Below are positions 61,119 to 64,000 of a DNA stretch of 64,000 nt, in pieces. Position numbers and translations under genes: made by a program. The DNA comes from Hydrogenophaga crassostreae (GTDB taxonomy: Bacteria > Pseudomonadota > Gammaproteobacteria > Burkholderiales > Burkholderiaceae_C): the NCBI RefSeq assembly GCF_001761385.1, contig NZ_CP017476.1, forward strand, positions 3,337,501 to 3,401,500, read 5' to 3'. The notes below the pieces were generated by a model, which did no database searches, was not told where the DNA came from, and worked only from the letters and a program-made list of their open reading frames with translations. Each line of letters begins with the position of its first letter. The first letter of the stretch is position 1.

Positions 61119-62366
61119 TTGAACACGCCTGCAGCCGTCCCAGTGACGCCCCCTCCCGCCTCCAACGCCTTGACCACGACGCAATACCCCGGTCGCGCCA
61201 TGCTGGCCATGGCCACAGGCGCCTTTGCCATTGGCACCGGAGAGTTCGTCATCATGGGCCTGTTGCCTGAAGTGGCTGCCGACATAGGTGTCTCGATTCC
61301 GCAGGCCGGTCATGTGATCAGCGCCTACGCCATGGGCGTGGTGATAGGTGCGCCCGTGCTCGCAGTGGCTGCGGCCGCCTGGGGTCGCAGAACGTTGATG
61401 ATGGCCCTGCTGCTGGCCTTCGCCATGGGTAATTTTGCCAGTGCAACGGCGCCTGGCTACCTTTCATTGAGCGTGCTGCGCTTCGTTACCGGCATGCCCC
61501 ACGGCACCTACTTTGGTGTAGCGGCGCTGGTGACCGCAGCGCTGGCACCCCCTGGCCAACGGGCGCGCGCCGTCGGCCTGGTGATGACAGGGCTCACTGT
61601 AGCGACCCTGCTGGGAGTTCCACTGGCGGCCTGGCTGGGACAGCACTTTGGCTGGCGGTCGGCCTTCGTGCTGGTGGGGGCGATTGCCCTGCTGGCTGTG
61701 TTCCTGATCCACCGCCATGTGCCGGAAATCGCCGCGCCAGCCAATGCCAGTCCGCTGGGCGAGCTCAGCGCCCTGCGCAACAAGCAGGTGTGGCTGACCC
61801 TGGGCATCGCAGCCATCGGCTTTGGTGGTTTGTTTGCGGTGTTCAGCTATGTGAAGCCAACCATGATTGAAGCCGCCGGGCTGCCGCTGGGTGGCGTGCC
61901 GGTGATGTTGGCGCTCTTTGGGCTGGGCATGGTGGTGGGCAATGTCTTGGGCTCACGCCTGGCGGACCGCCACTTGATGCGCACCGTGGGCGGCATGCTC
62001 GTCTGGTCCATCGTGGTGCTGCTGGCCTACAGCTTCACCGCGCACCATGTGGTCGCCGGCGCCATCAACCTGTTTCTCATCGGTACCACGGTGGCCATTT
62101 GTCCGGCCCTGCAGATCCGTTTGATGGATGTGGCGGGCGAAGCACAGGTCATGGCGGCAGCACTCAACCACTCGGCCTTCAATGTAGCCAACGCCCTGGG
62201 TGCGTGGCTGGGTGGCGCAGCCATCAGCGCAGGCATGGGGTGGACGTCAACGGGATGGGTGGGCGCCTTGCTGGCGGTCGCGGGGCTGGCGATTTTTGGC
62301 TGGGCATACGCCGAATCAAAAAAGCACCCCGCGCCCGGCAAACCGGGGCCGGTGCCGATCGCCTGA
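61119..62366 (+). CDS. AraJ-like MFS efflux transporter
   Basis: A 415-residue 12-helix protein of the DHA1 group. Helix 1 reads MLAMATGAFAIGTGEFVIMG; the loop 2-3 motif is weak (AAAAWGRRTLMM); helix 4 begins FVTGMPHGTYFGVAAL, as in AraJ/YdhP-type exporters. The frame opens at a TTG (61119) without a ribosome site; an ATG at 61200 (residue 28) still keeps helix 1 and may be the true start. Substrate unknown. Confidence 0.85.
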   Translation: MNTPAAVPVTPPPASNALTTTQYPGRAMLAMATGAFAIGTGEFVIMGLLPEVAADIGVSIPQAGHVISAYAMGVVIGAPVLAVAAAAWGRRTLMMALLLAFAMGNFASATAPGYLSLSVLRFVTGMPHGTYFGVAALVTAALAPPGQRARAVGLVMTGLTVATLLGVPLAAWLGQHFGWRSAFVLVGAIALLAVFLIHRHVPEIAAPANASPLGELSALRNKQVWLTLGIAAIGFGGLFAVFSYVKPTMIEAAGLPLGGVPVMLALFGLGMVVGNVLGSRLADRHLMRTVGGMLVWSIVVLLAYSFTAHHVVAGAINLFLIGTTVAICPALQIRLMDVAGEAQVMAAALNHSAFNVANALGAWLGGAAISAGMGWTSTGWVGALLAVAGLAIFGWAYAESKKHPAPGKPGPVPIA

Positions 62367-62410
62367 CGGATCTGGCTGCGCCCACTCAAGAACACCGGCT
62401 CCCGAAAAGC

Positions 62411-62440
62411 AGAAAAGCCGTCTGAATCGACGGCTTCGGC
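62411..62440 (-). terminator. Intrinsic terminator of the dodecin gene
   Basis: On the minus strand AAGCCGTC (62436-62429) pairs with GACGGCTT (62422-62415), then TTTTC follows. It lies 42 nt beyond the dodecin stop and may also serve the convergent MFS gene. Confidence 0.7.
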
Positions 62441-62481
62441 GGATGGCATGGGGCCCGACGCTCAGCGCAGCCCCAGCAGAA

Positions 62482-62712
62482 TCACTTTTTGGAAGAGGCC
62501 TTCTTGGCGGACGCCTTGACAAGGAAAGTCACCTTCATGGTCACGCGGTATTCGACCACCTTGCCTTTGGACACCACAACCTTCTGATCTTGGATCCAGG
62601 CGCCGGTCACTTCGGTCACGCTGTCGTTGACGCGGGCAATGCCCTGCTTCATTGCGTCGTCGAAGCTCTTTTTGCTGCCGGAAATGATTTCAATGATTTT
62701 GGCGACGGCCAT
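62482..62712 (-). CDS. Dodecin flavin-binding protein
   Basis: A 76-residue protein beginning MAVAKIIEIISGSKKSFDDA; the real ATG is 62712 with AGGAG 8 nt upstream, not the longer frame. Trp39 (TGAWIQDQ), which stacks on the flavin in dodecins, is present, as is the closing YRVTMKVTFLV strand. Dodecins form hollow dodecamers that store or buffer flavins. The Lys/Ala/Ser tail is a local extra. Confidence 0.9.
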   Translation of the reverse strand: MAVAKIIEIISGSKKSFDDAMKQGIARVNDSVTEVTGAWIQDQKVVVSKGKVVEYRVTMKVTFLVKASAKKASSKK

Positions 62713-62821
62713 ATTGTGTACTCCTGAAGTGTTAAACAAGCCTTCTGTTTTACCAGCCCGGATGCCATCGCACAACCCACAACCCCATCTTCAAGGTGCA
62801 GAGCGTGAAATAGGGACGGCT

Positions 62822-63148
62822 TCAACCCTGGACCGGAGGGTCGGGGAGCAAGCAGGCTTCGGCCAGCTGCAGGGCATTGTCTTTGGCAAACGCCATCACA
62901 AAATCCCAGGCCATGGGCTCTTCATCGCGCATATCGGTATGAACAATCACGCATTTCACACCACCGATCACCGTGGGCACACACCAGGGTGAGTAGGCGA
63001 TGTGGCCACCTATGCCGGCCTTCGCCCCGCCCGGGCGAAACTGGCTCATCACGCCAGCCAAGCGCTCCGCCCAGTCGCTGGGGCGAAAAGGGCGGCCATT
63101 GGGGGTGATCCCCTGAATGAACACTTGTTTGGAGCTGGGAGAAACCAT
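62822..63148 (-). CDS. DUF3579 protein
   Basis: A 108-residue protein with the pattern of the DUF3579 family, common in betaproteobacteria: QGITPNGRPFRPSDWAERLAG, then PWCVPTVIGGVKCVIV and MAWDFVMAFAKDNALQLAEACLL. No membrane segment or signal. Function unknown. It lies 109 nt upstream of the dodecin gene on the same strand. Confidence 0.85.
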   Translation of the reverse strand: MVSPSSKQVFIQGITPNGRPFRPSDWAERLAGVMSQFRPGGAKAGIGGHIAYSPWCVPTVIGGVKCVIVHTDMRDEEPMAWDFVMAFAKDNALQLAEACLLPDPPVQG

Positions 63149-63438
63149 CTGGAAAGCCTTCGTATGGAGGGCCCGTATAGAAAGACGCTAACCTTGAGGT
63201 AACCGAAGCGGATACAGCACGGCAGGATGGATAAATTCTATCTTATATAAGACTCAAAATCAGGGATTACCCGAGGGTTCAACCCGACCCCGAGTGTGGC
63301 GCAACGCTGTGATGCAAAACCAGCAAATATGCCGCATGTTTCGGCCTCTAAAATCGCTTTTCAACGGCTCACCGCGTGTTGGGCCGTTTGTGTTTCCGGT
63401 TTCTCTTCTGTTCAGCCCCTTTTTTCAGGAACCCCTGC
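63149..63438 (+). promoter_or_regulatory. argD: Upstream region of argD
   Basis: 290 nt shared with the divergent DUF3579 gene. A TAAAAT hexamer (63349-63354) is the best -10 for argD. An AT-rich patch lies at about 63233-63262, closer to the DUF3579 start. No ARG-box-like palindrome was recognised by eye. Confidence 0.4.
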
Positions 63439-64000
63439 ATGTCCACTCATCAAGCTATCCCCGCTGCCTCACCCCACGTCATGAACACCTACGGGCGCTT
63501 GCCTGTGGCCATGTCGCACGGCCGAGGCTGCAGGCTTTGGGATGTGAACGGCAAAGAATACCTGGATGCATTGGCGGGCATCGCGGTCAATACGCTGGGC
63601 CACGCCCACCCCAAGCTGGTGCCCGCGCTGCAAGAGCAGATCGCCAAAATGATGCACTGCTGCAACTATTACCACGTGCCTGATCAGGAGCGCCTGGCCG
63701 AGATGCTGGTCGAGCGCTCAGGCATGACCAACGTGTTCTTTTGCAGCACCGGTCTTGAAGCCAACGAAGCGGCCCTCAAACTGGCACGCAAATTTGGCCA
63801 CAACAAGGGCATCGAGCGCCCCGAGATCGTGGTGTACGAGAAGGCCTTTCATGGCCGCTCGATCGCCACCCTCTCCGCCACTGGCAACCCGAAGATCCAG
63901 GCCGGGTTCGGGCCCTTGGTTGAGGGGTTCATCCGGGTTCCACTCAATGACCTCGACTCGCTGAAAAAGGCCACCGCAGGCAACCCGAACGTGGTCGCTG
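63439..64000 (+). CDS. argD: Acetylornithine aminotransferase, N-terminal part
   Basis: The frame starts at ATG 63439 (preceded by CAGGAACC) and runs off the window after 187 codons. It shows the class III aminotransferase landmarks GCRLWDVNGKEYLDALAGIA, LGHAHPKLVPAL, the cofactor loop FFCSTGLEANEAALKLARKF and FHGRSIATLSATGNPK. The catalytic Lys lies beyond the window. The set fits ArgD (N-acetylornithine/succinyldiaminopimelate aminotransferase) of arginine and lysine synthesis. The usual GAEANE is GLEANE here. Confidence 0.88.
   Translation, partial: MSTHQAIPAASPHVMNTYGRLPVAMSHGRGCRLWDVNGKEYLDALAGIAVNTLGHAHPKLVPALQEQIAKMMHCCNYYHVPDQERLAEMLVERSGMTNVFFCSTGLEANEAALKLARKFGHNKGIERPEIVVYEKAFHGRSIATLSATGNPKIQAGFGPLVEGFIRVPLNDLDSLKKATAGNPNVVA

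Overview
The window is GC-rich betaproteobacterial DNA, most likely a Comamonadaceae/Burkholderiales chromosome. The housekeeping genes on the right (murJ next to rpsT, hda-AI-2E permease-purM, pcnB-folK, argD) resemble that group, and no eukaryotic or Gram-positive features are seen. It holds two unlike halves. No tRNA, rRNA, CRISPR array or insertion sequence was recognised by eye.

Positions 1 to about 41.87 kb are most of an integrative conjugative element (ICE) of the Tn4371 kind; its left end lies outside the window. Core genes, left to right on the + strand, are: the tail of a replication initiator, ParA with a ribbon-helix-helix partner, a DUF2840 protein, the TraF pilin peptidase and a DUF3363-type relaxase (all coupled by ATGA overlaps); then, after a large cargo block, a LysR regulator, an EexN-like entry-exclusion lipoprotein, the TraG/VirD4 coupling protein, a CopG-like protein, trbBCDEJLFGI, a DUF2274 protein, two small DNA-binding or excisionase-like genes, and a convergent tyrosine integrase at the right end.

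The cargo (about 4.8-26.25 kb) is a mobile acyl-CoA catabolic module. A long minus-strand operon encodes an acyl-CoA dehydrogenase, an AMACR-type racemase/CoA-transferase, an acyl-CoA synthetase, a thiolase, an enoyl-CoA hydratase, a short-chain dehydrogenase and a five-part branched-chain-type ABC importer. An AraC regulator precedes it in the same direction. On the other side are an SDR, a second AraC regulator, a nitroreductase, a second acyl-CoA dehydrogenase, etfB, ETF:ubiquinone oxidoreductase and etfA. Together they cover uptake, CoA activation, possible C2 epimerisation, one beta-oxidation turn and electron delivery to the quinone pool. The block shows assembly scars: a broken thiolase fragment at its left end, a 77-nt inverted repeat around the regulatory genes, a shared gene start, and an etfA whose first ~190 nt differ sharply in base composition from the rest.

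From 41.87 kb on the DNA is ordinary chromosome: an OmpA-like protein, a ChaC-type cyclotransferase, pdxH, an AT-rich orphan ORF followed by a decayed second copy of the pdxH 3' end, a DUF1593 protein, folK, pcnB, a HAD phosphatase, hda, an AI-2E-type permease, purM, an AraC regulator convergent with a DUF2834 protein, an MFS transporter, a cysteine hydrolase/DJ-1/GlxA-type cluster, an NAD-binding protein, a SirB1-type protein, murJ, rpsT, a second MFS transporter, dodecin, a DUF3579 protein and the start of argD.
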